64,000 nucleotides of DNA from Ipomoea triloba (GCF_003576645.1 NC_044916.1:36998261-37062260); one strand, 5' to 3'. Shown: positions 48,861-62,214, numbered from the stretch's first letter. A program made the numbers and translations. The notes: a model not told the origin generated them from the sequence alone.

Positions 48861-49317
48861 CTATAAAAAAAATGATTTTTTTAATCTCTAAAGCCGGCTA
48901 AAGTTCAAGGTTTATGACATTTTGATTCGTATTTCATCTAGAGTAATCCATGAATTAATTAGTGTGGATTTGTTTTTTTTTTAATAAAAAAAAATGACAT
49001 GCATCATGTAGGAGTCATTATTGTAATAAAACAACAAATTTTACTGCCAAATATCTCTTAATGGACCAATAAGTTAATGGATGATATGATAATAGTAATT
49101 AGCAGAGCAATCATTTTCATTGATTGTGATGTTTTATTAGTAATAATATAAGGTTGATGATTTAGTCTAAATCAATTTTATACTTGTCATTTTCTTTTTA
49201 CGGTAATAGCATTTTTTAACACACACACACGTACAGTTTTCATTTCCTACACATGCATTAACATTTTTTATAATTTACACAAAAAATCACAACTGCTATT
49301 CGATCCGAATGTGCGCT

Positions 49318-49425
49318 TTAAGTGAAGCTCGCATGGTAACTCTAAGCTAGCCAACAAATTAAAGAATTACAATGAGATAACTAACTCAGGTTGTTCATAG
49401 TTAATCGGCTCAAACCAAAGAAGCG
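49318..49425 (-). mobile_element. SINE-like repeat, family 2, copy
   Basis: Read on the minus strand: GGTTTGAGCCGATTAACTAT, GAACAACCTGAGTTAGTTAT, CTCATTGTAATTCTTTAATT, TGTTGGCTAGCTTAGAGTTA. This is the family-2 core seen at 4.8 and 20.4 kb. Confidence 0.5.
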
Positions 49426-51530
49426 AATAGAATTCACGTGTTATTGAATTTTGCCTCGGAGAAAAATTAAAAATCAACACAATTCATGATTTTTTTTGAA
49501 GTAATATCAATTTTAATTTTTCAATTATATATAGCCATGATATATATAGATTTAATCTCCTAATTGTTCGCAACACAAATTGGTTTCTCACAATTAATAG
49601 ATAACGGTTTCTAAATTGTTCATGGCACAAATTAGTGTTGAAAATTAACAGACAACGAATTGTGTTAGTTGTTATATATATATCATCAATTAGCGTATAG
49701 TATTTGCCAATTATATACAAAAATATTTCGTGAATTAGTTGTTTAATTTGTTCTTAAACTATGAATAAATCAATTATGAATTTATGCTTGACCGAAAAGA
49801 TATTAGTAAGAATAAAACACGTTTTATATTATTGACTTTTGTTTGGAGTTTGTCCATAAAAAATAAGTAACTTAAACAGAAAAAATATATAATTAACAAA
49901 TCATAGTATTATATGCATTAAAGATGAAACCAAAATGTGGGGCGGAGGTGAAAGTAACCACAAAAGGGCAGGAACCATAAAACTATATATACACATATTA
50001 CTTGACAATAACATATATGGAGTAATAACATAATATTTAACGTTCTACTAGTGTCCATATAATTTAGTATTAGTAATTTTGAGTTGAAAGGGACCAGTCT
50101 TGGTGTGTCGGAGAATGCCATGAGGTGTTGTTGTTTGCTGCTTGGAAGATGCAACAGTTGTGCTGTGCTCTCCTTTAATTTCATAAATTTATATGCATGA
50201 ATGCCCTTTGTGGGGGACTACCTCAAATCAAAAAGAAGAGGTGTATGTATAGACAGACCGTGACAACCACCACTATCTGCTCCTCATGCTTCAATTTCAA
50301 ATTTTACTCCAAAAGTATACAAGTAACTATATTGTACTATGGTGTAAAATATAATTATTACTGTCTAGAAAGTTATTTTTACGGTCTCATATGATATCAT
50401 TACTTTGTAGATATTATTATTTGAGAAAAGTTGAATTTAAGGTGTGTATATGGTGATGGCCTGGTTATTGGCAAGTTCGATTTGGGTTTAAAATCTCATA
50501 CAGACTCAACAGCTCGATTCGAAGGTAGGATGTCGACAAGTCCCTTAGGTCAATAGATTGAGCTCCGAAAAAAAAAAAAAAAAGAAGAAGAAAAAGCATC
50601 TAGGTTAGCTGGCCGGTCTATAGAATGTTGCATAAGTCACTAATTGTTGTCTAACATGCCACTTGCCACATTGTTCAACATTGTTGAGTATGATTACTGA
50701 GAGGACGTCATGTTAACCTAACTGTCAACCTAACTGGACGTCATGTATATAGATTGGCTAGCACACACCCATATAAGTCCCCCTTACACTAACCATTAGG
50801 AATAATCATATTTTACCCACCGAAATTAGAGAAATTCTCCATTCTTCGAAGTCGCTCTCAATCTCTTATATATTTGATCCTTGCATGAAATAGTGCTAGA
50901 CAACTATTTTATATATTCAATAACACACTCCCTTTCCATCTTCTGATCTACTCTGGTTATTACTTTAGCTTGATGGTCCCGTTTTCACATAAGTACTATA
51001 CTTTTGTATACCTAATTGATTGGATTTATTTACACTATCATATGTGGGGAAAGGGGGGAGGTAGGTGGGTGGGGGAGGCTTTTATATTGACCATAATAAT
51101 ACAGATATTACAACTAGCTTTAGTGAGGGATGTAGTATATATTTATGATGGTATTTTTTTTTTTTTTTTTGAAGGTCATATATGATGAGGGTTAGCTAAG
51201 CATCATCGTCAATAGGTACATGTCACTGGTTATTCTCTCACTACATGTCATTATATTGCTTGCCCACTTTTTACAATTCATTGGTTATAAATTTTTACAT
51301 TTTAACTAAAATAAATGGGATATCTAGGTTCTTCGACAAAGATTGATTATAAATTTTAATTTGCAAACTTTTTATGTAGAAATTCAAAAATAAATTAAAA
51401 AATTATTAATCTTTTTTTTAGAAGTTACAAAATCAAACTTCATATATATATATGTTTGACTTGTATCAATATATACATGTACAACCAATACAATACAATA
51501 CTATATATATGTTGTTATTATTATTTTTTT

Positions 51531-51650
51531 TGCAGTGTAGTATCTGTTCATAGCTACTTACAGTTGCCTCCACTAAGGCTCGAACCCACTCCCATCATCC
51601 ATGCAGGAGTGTTAACTAGGACACCGGATGCCACTAGACCAAAAGATCTA
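51531..51650 (-). mobile_element. SINE-like repeat, family 1, best promoter boxes
   Basis: On the minus strand it reads TTTTGGTCTAGTGGCATCCG (A box TGGTCTAGTGG) and, ~44 bases later, GTGGGTTCGAGCCTTAGTGG (B box GGTTCGAGCC, exact to consensus). It then reads CTATGAACAGATACTACACT and ends in GCAAAAAAA. Head, boxes and A-rich tail fit a tRNA-derived SINE. Confidence 0.75.
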
Positions 51651-53944
51651 TATGTTATTGCTCATACTCTTGCAGTGGCGACCTATTCTCAGGCTAGCAA
51701 TCTGTATTGGGACTCTGTCCCACCTGACTCTATTTCTGCTTTGCTATAATAATCGTATCAAAATTTTGGTTATTCAAAAAAAAAAAAAACTACGGAGTAT
51801 ACATATTTAAACCAAGCGTAAATAACCTAAATTATCTCTATGAAAATTACTAATTCTTTTTTTATTTAAACAAAATAAAAATCATAAAATCACAGTCACA
51901 CACATCTTCTAAATAGAAAGTACATATTTGTCCATATGAATGCGAATAAATAAATAAATAAATAAATAAATGCAAGTAATTAATCAATTAATCTAGACCA
52001 CTTGACTGTAGATAGACATCATGCATTAATGGACTTACAAATAATGACAAAACCCTAAATAATTCAGTCTCATTGAAGATGAAATTAAAATGAATTAAAA
52101 AATACTTATAATAATTAAATTCATTTTCCCACTCTACAAATAAACATATAATCTCATACTTGACCATCAATATTATGAGCAAAAATAACGGTTTGGATAA
52201 GTCATTCAAGCTAGTCATACATATATATTAATGTACGTGGACAAAAGTAATTAAATTAATAAATTATATTATATTACTCCTCTTCTTCTCCCAATATTAT
52301 ATTATATTACTCTAGCTAGGCCAGTGGAGTGGAAATACACACCCCATATATGCATTAAAGGACTTATAAATAATGACAAAAATCAAAGTCATTTAGTCTC
52401 ATGATGAAAAATGAAAAATGAATAAAAATTCCTTTTCCTCCCAATGTGATAGTGATAACCCTCTAGATGTAAATGTCATATACCTGCCCATTGAACTGTC
52501 TAGATTATACAATATTGCTTGGCCCTACCAATGTGCCTATAATTGCTAAACATTCCCCACCATGGGACTCAAAACCTTGCTAGCACACCTCCAGGCCACA
52601 TCCTATCCTACAACAATTCTTACTATGACAATATGTTGGTTCAACAAATTGGTTGTGTAAGCTCTAGGTACTCACACCTCGAAAAACGTCTATTTATAAT
52701 TATTTTAAAAAAATTAAAGTTGCACGGTTACTTGGAGGATCAAATTTAGCATCATGTCATCAAAACATGACGCTGACTGCTATGCACTTATAGTAAAAAA
52801 AAAATTCGTTTTTTTTACTAGCTATAACTTTTAGCAAAGTGGTAAGTGTTTGATATTAACAACTATATATTCAAAAAGTGATTTTTTTAAAAACTTTGTT
52901 TGTGTTTTTGTTTTTGTTTTTGTTTGTTTTTTTCTTTTTATAACTTTGTTAATCATTTGTGGTAGGAACTTTTGACAAGTAGGTTAGGGTTTATGTGTGT
53001 ATATACATATATGTTTTAATTATGTATAATTCATAAATCATACAAGCAATTAGACTAGTTTTAAATATCATTTATGTATTCATGTAATAACTATTTTATG
53101 GTACGTGTTAAATTAAACTATAAATTTACAAACTTTATTCATAAATTTTAAGATTTTTAAAAATTGGACTAAAAATTAGTTAAACAAAAAAAAATTAGTT
53201 CGATTAATTTAGAAATAGAAATCTCAATTGATTCGTTAATGTACGCAGTATTTTGTAAATAAGGTTAATAATTCAGTTCAATTATATTATTAACCGAATG
53301 AACACCTTTATTTCTTCCGCCAGTCCAAACTATAAGTCATCGGTGTGTAGATAAGAGAGTGATTGGGAAGTTTGAGACATAATTGGAGAGAAGAATTAGT
53401 ATTGAATAATGATGGATTAAGAAGTAATACATGGAGCAAAGAAGAATAAACAAAGGAGTTGATGATATTTGGGGGGGGGGGGGATATGATATGATGATGG
53501 GATGGGGTCAATGTCATTTGTATTATGATGGGCAATACAAAAGATTGATGATCCAAGAGACGCATATGCCCACTCCCACTTGCAATGTTATCCCATTAAA
53601 GTTTGAGTACGTCGCTATCCCTCCATAAAGAAGCACAAAAGAATGGCTACAAAACTCTCTAGTGGAAATATGGTTTCTTCTCCCCCCCCCTTTCTTTGCA
53701 CTTCTCCCTACTCTAATATATCTTCTCCTTTAATTATTACCCTTTCCCCATAATCGCAACTTGTTTTTACACTCCCACTTTCTAATTTAGTGTCTCCGCA
53801 CGCCTTTCTACATTGGTTGCACCCTTAGTTTATTTGATTTACAATAAACAATAAATTATGGAGCCACAGTTCGAATGTATGTATGTTATATATGCTGTCA
53901 TAGTTGACTAACTCAAATCATCTGAAGATGCGTTTTTAATGAAG

Positions 53945-54055
53945 CCCGCCTTGTGATCCTAAGCTAATAGACAGTTCCGGGAGTTGAACTTAAAACATTA
54001 TGGTTATCAAGTCAACTGTTTGACCAACTTGACAGTGAGTTGTTCCAATCACGCA
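53945..54055 (-). mobile_element. SINE-like repeat, family 2, head part
   Basis: On the minus strand: GTTGGTCAAACAGTTGACTT, GATAACCATAATG, AAGTTCAACTCCC (B-box-like), then TGTCTATTAGCTTAGGATCA. It links the head seen at 4984-5060 with the body seen at 4735-4935, showing they belong to one family. Confidence 0.5.
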
Positions 54056-55150
54056 CACTTCTATATATATAAGCAATAAACTGCATTAGAAAGACCCGGT
54101 GAGACAGACTCAATCAAGAGAGTATTAACAATAATCAAAATCATGGTTTTTAAGTATGAGAATTATGTTGTATCCACTTAGTTATGTCTTTTAGGGTGGC
54201 TGGTGGGTTGTGTTTTTTAATTTCACGCAAGTTATTCTTATAACTATTATAAGCTTTAAATAGTACAAAACATGTACATAGTACAAAGCATGTACGGAGT
54301 ACAAGATTTGATTATGCAAATGGACTTTAATTAATGAATATGTACCAAACTACCAAACTCAACACTACACCTAACTATTTTTTAATAGATGCATTTAGAT
54401 CTTTCTTCTCTCTCCGGGTTAATCAAGCCCATTTGGATGAAGCCCAATGCACAGGGCTATAACTCATTTCCAGCCCACTATTACTTGGCCCATTCAATAG
54501 AAAACGTTAATGGAAACTCATTTAGAACTTGTAAAACATTAAAATTTGTTAAAAAGCATAATTTTCAAACAACCGAGTCCAAATATTTGAGTTTGACTAT
54601 TTTATTAATTAAAGTTGAACTCGTTTGGGTTGACTTTTAATTAATAATTTGTTTTGAAATTATTTTATAAAATTTTAGTAAAAATAATTTAACTTATTTA
54701 CCTAAAACAAATTAAGTCAACATATCCTAAAAGAAGCCAAGTATAATCATTATTATGAGTATATAATTTGTGAATTGTTACACATCAATGGAGTTTATCT
54801 CGTGTCAAATAATGATATTGATTTCTTCATAAATCATAATCCAACAAAAAAAAGGAATTAAATCAGCATGTTAAATTCGTACTTTATTCATTTAATTCGG
54901 AAAGTCATTTTAATATTTTATTTTTGTATATTCGATTCCGTTTATTGATTCGAATTTCCGCTAATGAACAGTAGACGGTGTAAAAATTAACAGAAAATTT
55001 ACGGGTTTTGACGTTGTTTGAGCAAAGTCCCGTGTTGGTTTTAAGAACAGAGTCTTTGTTCCCTCTTTCTTTACGCTTTCTTGGTGGAGAGCTTTAGGGC
55101 GTCCTTTCGTGGAGGAACTGAGGAATGAAAGGACCCACATCACTGTATAA

Positions 55151-56278
55151 TTTCAAAAGCCTCCATCTTTTTCCTGTTGTAACCCGCTTAAAGAAACCCA
55201 AGCGGGCTTTGACTCTAATTCCCCAGGATTTTATTCCCTAAAAATTTGTAAAACCGTGTGAGTTTTGTTTCATTTTGTCTTTCTTTGACTTTGATTTTGG
55301 GAGTTGCGTATGTTCACACGCATTTCTGACTTTTTATTTCATCATTTCTTCCATTGTTTGATTTGTTTCGCCCCAGCGTTTTAACACTATTTTCATAATT
55401 CTTTCGGGTTCTTGGATGATTTTGTTTTCGGCTTAAAGATTCTTGTTTGGGTGTTTTGGAAAAGAAAAAAAGATTCTTTTTGTTTTTGATTCAGGGAAAA
55501 ATTGAAAAGTTTTACTTTTTGTTTGTCCTTATTGGATTGAAAAGATTAAAGTGCACTAGGAAGAATATTTTTTGTTGTTTGCTTGCTGTGGATGATGTTG
55601 CCTTTGAGCTATTAGGTTCTTTCTCCGATCTGGGTTCTTGTTGGCTTCATCGCTGTTGCATAATCTTCTGTATGAGGTGAGTAAGTATATTTAGCTTGGA
55701 GCTTTTATTTGGTTCCCATTGTTCTTTGATCATTTCTGTACTTATTGAGATTTGGTACCTTGAGTTTCATTTGCATTGAGTTTTCCCTTTATTCAGTTGG
55801 AATTGATGCATGAGTTTTGGTGCTTTTGTTTTATTCATTTTTTGTCTTTGATTTGGTATTTGTTGTTCCATTGATATAGCCTCTGATTTCAATCTGTTTG
55901 CTAGGCTTGAAATTTGTGTGCATTGTTATACATAATAATAGAAGTAATGGGCAACTAGGCAAATTTGATATTGGCATTACCTGAGTAATCATGTTTATGG
56001 TTTGATGATCTTGAGGACCTTCATAGAACTGGTTCAGAGGCTACAAATTTGAAAATCTTCAAGTGTTTCTGACTTTCCTTTTTATTTTCCATTGAGTTGA
56101 TTGGGCAATAGGAATCTTAACTAAAATGGTTCCTATCTTCTCTTATGATAGGTGTTTCATAAAGTTTCATACTTTAGTATGGTGCTTGTGTGTCTATGTA
56201 TTCTTCTAATGCTGGCTTTTTCCATGATCTTTTGCAGGTTGAACTCTCTGTGACCTTGAGACAGTAATCGCTCTCATA
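55151..56278 (+). promoter_or_regulatory. DA1 leader region with a probable 5' UTR intron
   Basis: T-rich DNA with plant-leader character runs to ATGAG|GTGAGTAAG near 55675, a good splice donor. An acceptor TTTTGCAG|GTTGAACTC ends at 56237, 41 bp before the ATG. A leader intron of ~560 bp is therefore likely. The transcription start is not resolved. Confidence 0.5.
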
Positions 56279-59200
56279 ATGGGTTGGCTGAGCAAATTTT
56301 TTAAAGGCTCTGACCACAATGTTTCAGAAGGGCAATATGATTCAAATTATGGTGGACACAGAGAGGATAATCTTCCATCTACGTCATGGGTAAGCATTGT
56401 TTTTAAGTTTTGGCATCTTCTCCTTATTCAAGTGACTCACCCCTAGGATGTAATAAGAACTGTTCTTCAGGAATATTTTTAGATCTGCTGAGTACTTTAT
56501 TTTTCTCTGTTTAATTTTCAAAATCAACCTACAAAAGCAGAGTTTATTTCATGGGTTAATGGAACTTATTCATAAAGTTTGGAACTCGGATGGGGTACTA
56601 AAGTTGGTCCAAATTTCATTAATGGATTTAATAAACTTATCGAGAGTTTCTAATGTTAACTTGGGTTGCACTAATTAACGTAAGTAAGATATCAGATGCT
56701 AATCATGCTTAATTCACAGCAGTCTTGATAAGCTGGATACTCTGCCTTTTAGTTTATCATAAGTATTCCTCTTCGCTCTTGTGCATTTGGTAATGTTTTG
56801 ATGATTCATTAGCTTTCTTAGTCCTTATTTTATTGCTGATAACATTGCAGGAGTCGTTGTCAGAGATTGAAGACATAGACCGTGCTATTGCATTATCCAT
56901 GTCGGAAGAGGACCAGAAAGGGAAAACTGTGCTGGGTTAGTGCAAATGTGCAATGGTCATTTTCGGCATAATACATGTGTCTCTGCTGTTCTAATATTTC
57001 TTTCTTATTAATAGCACTTTTATTTTCATTTACCAAATAAATATGTTGATTTTCTTGATGAGAATGCCTCCGTGGTGAATGAATTAGCTGCTTTGACTCA
57101 CCTGATACTAAACCTTTGAAACTGCCTATCACGTGCATAGTTTTAATGCAGATCTTACTGAATGCCCTAGTTAAATGTTTTTCTGACGTAATGTTTATTT
57201 TAATTTTCCCTATAGTTCATTCAATGAGAATTCGTATATTGGGCAGATAGCGAATTACAGCTAAGTGAAGATGAACAACTTGCTAGAGCTCTTCAGGAGA
57301 GTTTGAATGTTGAATCCCCACGGACCCCACCAGCATGGCACGGAAACAGAAATGATACTGGGCGTGGAAGTGGATATGGATATGGAAATGGGAATGGAAA
57401 TGGAAATGGGCACTTCTATCAACCTATACCTTTCCCCTATGCAACGAGTTTTAGGTTGGTTAAGCATTCTTATATTTTGTATTCTTTCTTTACTTTCATC
57501 ACTCATTATATTATACAACCAAAACTTCTCTAAATATACTTCGGGTCTCATCAATTTCCTCATCTGCATTTACTTTGTCAGATAAGTTTGGACTTTGGAG
57601 TTTCTCTGCCAATTATTTAATCGATGCCTATCCTTGCATAAGTTTCAAATACTCCCGAGTTCATTTGTTTGGAATGTATCTATACTATAAGTGCCACACA
57701 CAAAACTTAGTCCCTTTTAGTCTGAATACATGTGTTACAGAGATGTTTTTTTCACTATGGTAGGATATGTGCTGGGTGTAATGCAGAGATTGGCCATGGA
57801 CGATTCTTGAATTGTATGAGTGCTTTCTGGCATCCAGAGTGTTTTAGGTGCCATGCCTGCAACCAACCGATTTCTGATTATGAGGTACAGAATCATGTAA
57901 TCTTTTCATAGATCACAGGAGAAATTAGTTCTGTTAGTCTTGTTTATATTAAGAGTACCGGTTTATTGTGAATTATCGTACTTGTGTTACTACCCTAGTT
58001 AATTTAATGAAGTAACTAGAAGTAAAAGAAATTGGCATTTTATTATTATTGATATAATAATAAAACATAAAAACATATGTTCTTATCAGAGGATATTGTT
58101 TACAATATTTTGTATAAGGTACATAATTAGCCTTCTTTTTAACTCTCTGCATTCCAATGATTTCAGTTCTCTATGTCTGGGAACCATCCATATCACAAAA
58201 CTTGTTACAAGGAACTTTATCACCCAAAATGTGACGTATGCAGAAACTTTGTAAGTATAATTTTTCTATTTACAATTGCCTTTTCTTTCTCAGTCAAAAA
58301 ACATTTCCTCTTGTCTTTCCCTTTTGTCGATGGCGAACAACAAATAATCAGTTATTGCTTTCTAAGCACCGGCTTGCTAATGATGTAATAAATCAAAAAC
58401 TGGAATTATCCAGATATGAAATTATTGTGTAATTTCTAGTGTTCTTGTGATGTTGCTTTATATTATTTTGCTGTCTGAAGATACATCTCTTTTCTTTTGA
58501 TGCCATATGGTTTCTCCTTTCCCCTCCAGATCCCGACCAATGCATCAGGTCTTATTGAATACCGTGCACACCCTTTTTGGTCCCAGAAATACTGCCCGTT
58601 CCATGAGCGTGATGGAACCCCTCGCTGCTGTAGCTGTGAGCGAATGGAGGTAAATCTTAAAAAAAAAAAAGAAAAGAAAAGAAAATTGTAATCTATAGAG
58701 GTCTCTCTTCATGAGAAAATCCCAATATTTATGTTCTCCAGATGAATTTTGATCCGCATATTTGTTTTTATTGATGCAGCCACGGGAAACAAAATATGTT
58801 GCCCTAGATGATGGTCGTAAACTTTGTTTAGAGTGCCTGGACTCTGCCATTATGGATACCAATCAGTGCCAACCCCTTTATCTTGATATACAAGAATTCT
58901 ATGAAGCGCTGAATATGAAAGTGAATCAGAAAGTCCCGTTGCTGTTGGTTGAGAGGCAAGCCTTGAATGAAGCCATGGATGGAGAGAGACATGTAACTGC
59001 CCGTTCTTCTTGGATCTGAAGTTCATAAGTTTATGGCTTTATGCCCCTTCTTTCTTAGTAAAAAACATGAGAACTAACTTTTGAGTTCTTTTCAGGGACA
59101 TCATCACATGCCGGAAACTAGAGGACTCTGCCTTTCTGAGGAACAAACAGTCAGCACTGTACGAACTTCCCACGCCATTTTCATCGTTCTTTCCTAATTC

Positions 59201-59998
59201 CTACCTATCTTCAAAGTTCTGAAGTACTGTCATATTTATGTTTCTTTAACGATAAAACTTTACTTTGCAATATTTAGATTTTGCGCCGGCCAAGGATAGG
59301 GGCTGGAAATCGTTTCATAGAGATGAGAACGGAACCCTATAGATTAACACGCCGCTGCGAAGTGACAGCAATACTAATTTTATACGGCCTTCCTAGGTAT
59401 TGTTACTAAATTAAATTATTACCCCATTTAATCCTTACTTTTTATCCCTGTTTGAGGAAATTCGACTTTGATAATTGACCACGACTGCTCTTTATGCAGG
59501 TTACTTACGGGATCAATCTTAGCACACGAGATGATGCACGCATGGCTTCGACTCGGAGGTAGTCATTTTCTTATTACAGCCAATTTCAAGATCATGTTTG
59601 ATTTCACATCTGTAGCAGTATATAACATTTTATATAACATTGAATATATCTCACATTTTTATACACTTTCTGTTTTCTCGAAAGGTTATCGAACTCTTAG
59701 CCAAGATGTTGAAGAAGGCATATGTCAAGTGTTGGCACACATGTGGTTGGAATCTCAAATTATGTCGCTGTCGAAAGGCAGCAGTGCATCGACATCGTAT
59801 TCTGCCAGCTCATCGTTAAAGAATGGGACTAGATCTCCTTTTGAGAGGAGACTCGGGGAGTTCTTTAAACACCAGATAGAATCTGACACGTCGCCAGTGT
59901 ATGGAAATGGGTTTAGAAGCGGTAACCAGGCAGTACTTAAGTATGGTTTGGAGAGGACGTTGGAACATATCCGGATGACGGGGACCTTCCCTTATTGA
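56279..59998 (+). CDS. DA1: DA1-type ubiquitin-activated peptidase (UIM-LIM-DA1 domain)
   Basis: Eleven coding exons (56279-56389, 56851-56935, 57247-57454, 57764-57884, 58167-58250, 58530-58649, 58780-58992, 59096-59158, 59278-59396, 59500-59558, 59685-59998) join in frame to 498 residues. Two ubiquitin-interacting motifs ([14 protein letters not shown] and [12 protein letters not shown]) lie within ~40-85. A Gly/Asn-rich linker follows. The LIM domain starts at ~137 ([16 protein letters not shown] ... CDVC). The zinc peptidase motif HEMMHAW is at 384-390, with the EEGICQ glutamates at ~404-405. DA1 is ubiquitinated by BIG BROTHER or DA2, then cleaves growth regulators, so limiting cell proliferation and organ size. 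Some blocks ([22 protein letters not shown]) look more like DAR1; the DA1 versus DAR1 choice is open. The stop is 353 bp from the convergent LYK4 stop. Confidence 0.95.
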
Positions 59999-60351
59999 AA
60001 GATTCGATTTTTAATTTAGGAACTGCTATATTTATTGTTTTCCTATAGAGTGAAGCTTTATCCATTCATATTAGCTTCCTATAGAGTTACTATACCTTGT
60101 AGTTCCAAGGAAGGTCTCTTCGTGGAATTCAGGAAAAGAAAAACATTGTTTTTCTAACTTGTTCATTTGATTCTTATAGTAATAGTATATATATATTTTC
60201 ACGTTAATCTGTGTTGGATCCTTTGTTTTTGTTGTTTGCATTTGAGGTTTCGAGGGGGATTTAACGCAAGCTTTGATATCATCATATACATGCATTCACA
60301 TAACATATAACTGATACAAGATACATTCTTTGAAATAAGTGTTTCAAATGC
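59999..60351. other. Convergent 3' flanks of DA1 and LYK4
   Basis: 353 bp between two stop codons on opposite strands. It must hold both 3' UTRs and polyadenylation signals, which may overlap. A TATATATATA tract lies near 60188. Nothing else is seen. Confidence 0.6.
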
Positions 60352-62214
60352 TCATTCTTGATATGATTTCTGTAAGCTTGCTTGTATTTTCAGCAGACTA
60401 GGCACTACTTCACCCATGGTGGGGCGATCGGCTGGATCTGTTGCCAGGCATCTCAGGGCTAATTTTGCGGTCTGAAATGCTAGCTCTACTCCACCATGTT
60501 GTTTGAGGTCAGCCTCGATGAAATTAGCAATTTCGGCTTCTGCATTTTCTCGTCTCAGAATGGAAACTATGGCTGCAGATAGTAATGCTTCCCTGCCTTC
60601 ACGGGCAAAAACAGCGGGCTTCCCTGTGAGTAATTCTAACAGCACGACTCCAAAGGCGTATACGTCTATCTTGGGAGTAACTGAAGCTGTGTCAAGATAT
60701 TCCCGTGCCAGGTATCCTCTAGTCCCCGCGATTCTCCCTGTTGTGGGCGATTCGACTGGTTTAGTAAAGCTGAAATTTGCGATCTTGGCTCTGAAATTGC
60801 AGTCGAGGAGAATGTTTCTGCTGCAAATGTTCTTGTGAACGTAGCCTGGGTCTGTGAAGCTGTGGAGATAATGAAGCCCGTTGGCAACATCTATGGCGAT
60901 TTGAATCCTCAGACACCAATTCTCTGTAACTTCTTTTGGTGTTTTCTTCTTCAGCCATTCCCTGAGAGAACCGTTCTTCATGTACTCGAAAACCAGGTAA
61001 TAGCAGCCCTGATGCACGGAGAATCCATGGAGCTTTACCAGGTTGAAATGATTGATTTTGTTGAGCATATTAACCTCCTCTGATGCATCTGTGCTCTTCT
61101 TCTTGATCACCACATCATCTCTCCCTTTAAACACGCCCCGAAACACTGAAGACCCCTTGATTCTGTTCCTGGAACCGAAATCTCCAGCAGCCTTTTTCAA
61201 GTCCTTGAACCTGAAAACTTCAAGGCTTCGATCAATGCCCGCAATCTCAACCAAGATATCCTCTACTGGCTCTGCTTTATTTCCCTCCTTCTTCGTCCTT
61301 CTGAATGGATACACGACACAAATAACCATAACCGAGATCACCACAGAAATCCCCACTGCAACTCCACTACCTATATATACACCCCTCTTTGACCTTCTTC
61401 TCGAAACACCAGATTCAGGCTGAGGAGAAATCGGAGTTTTGCTGTTTTGAGATTTGATTGAAGGGCTGCCAGATAAAGGAACAAGAATGGTAGTAAAAGG
61501 AAACAGAGTTGAATCTTCTGCAGAAACCCCATTTCCTGCAACTATTTTCCCTGTGCTTACATTGAATTTTTCAGCAATTCCAGCGATATTATCGCCCCAG
61601 TCAATCGAGTAAGTCAGCAGATACTTGGTCCCGTTCAAAACCTGATCTTTAGTTGGACAGGCGCAACGAAGAGGAATCTGCAGCTCCAAACCAGGCTTCA
61701 GACTGAATTCATCGTATACATTTTCTGCTTCAAGTGACTGGCACGTCGACAGGCCTTGGTAAGTAGTATTCGCTATGGTGAAATATGTTTGGTCGGGGGA
61801 TAAGATCTCGTACGAGGTTTTTGCTGCGTAGTACTGACCTGAACAGGAACATTTCACCGGGACGACAACCTCGTCTCCCGGGAAAGCTGTCAGCTTTGAG
61901 GCGTCGTTCAGTCGCGCTATTTCTGAGGCGTTGGATGACAGGAGAGCTGCAATGGCGGGGACAGTGTTGAACGGAAACCTTGCCCGGAAGATCAGAAACG
62001 CCCTGCAAGTGAACAGCTGCCCGTTGCAGGTGTAGAGATAAGCGGGAGATGGCGGCTCGTTGGCGTCAGTGTTCTTGCAATCGAGCGCTGAGTTTCCCGA
62101 GTATTGTTGTTGAGCTCCGGTGCATGGAGTTACTGCTAGGACGACGAAAGTACAGATCAGAATCCGATTCATCTTCGTTCTTTGTTGATGGAACAAGTTT
62201 TTGGTTGTCTCCAA
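60352..62214 (-). CDS. LYK4: LysM receptor-like pseudokinase (LYK4/LYK5 clade), intronless
   Basis: One 620-codon exon, as in Arabidopsis LYK4 and LYK5. A second ATG (codon 15, at 62170-62172) starts a cleaner signal peptide (MNRILICTFVVLAVTPCTGA) and may be the real start. The ectodomain has three LysM-like parts separated by CxC pairs (KCSCSG, RCACP). A transmembrane helix lies at ~278-302. The kinase-like domain keeps Lys371 (VVIKKKS) but is degenerate. The Gly loop is lost (KGSSVFRG), HRD is HKN at 460-462, and DFG is NFS at 480-482, so phosphotransfer is unlikely. In Arabidopsis, LYK5 and LYK4 bind chitin oligomers and signal through the active kinase CERK1, and the same is inferred here. 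LYK4 versus LYK5 cannot be settled without a tree. Confidence 0.92.
   Translation of the reverse strand: METTKNLFHQQRTKMNRILICTFVVLAVTPCTGAQQQYSGNSALDCKNTDANEPPSPAYLYTCNGQLFTCRAFLIFRARFPFNTVPAIAALLSSNASEIARLNDASKLTAFPGDEVVVPVKCSCSGQYYAAKTSYEILSPDQTYFTIANTTYQGLSTCQSLEAENVYDEFSLKPGLELQIPLRCACPTKDQVLNGTKYLLTYSIDWGDNIAGIAEKFNVSTGKIVAGNGVSAEDSTLFPFTTILVPLSGSPSIKSQNSKTPISPQPESGVSRRRSKRGVYIGSGVAVGISVVISVMVICVVYPFRRTKKEGNKAEPVEDILVEIAGIDRSLEVFRFKDLKKAAGDFGSRNRIKGSSVFRGVFKGRDDVVIKKKSTDASEEVNMLNKINHFNLVKLHGFSVHQGCYYLVFEYMKNGSLREWLKKKTPKEVTENWCLRIQIAIDVANGLHYLHSFTDPGYVHKNICSRNILLDCNFRAKIANFSFTKPVESPTTGRIAGTRGYLAREYLDTASVTPKIDVYAFGVVLLELLTGKPAVFAREGREALLSAAIVSILRRENAEAEIANFIEADLKQHGGVELAFQTAKLALRCLATDPADRPTMGEVVPSLLKIQASLQKSYQE

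Larger units (their letters stand above)
48261..55150. other. Gene-poor intergenic DNA between BLH9 and DA1
   Basis: No gene is supported over ~6.9 kb. The region holds SINE-like copies (listed separately), a repeat-like stretch at 48470-48610, AT-rich DNA, and homopolymers including a 14-base G run at 53470-53483 and a C run near 53684. The short open frames present have no domain, codon bias or conserved wording. Confidence 0.55.
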
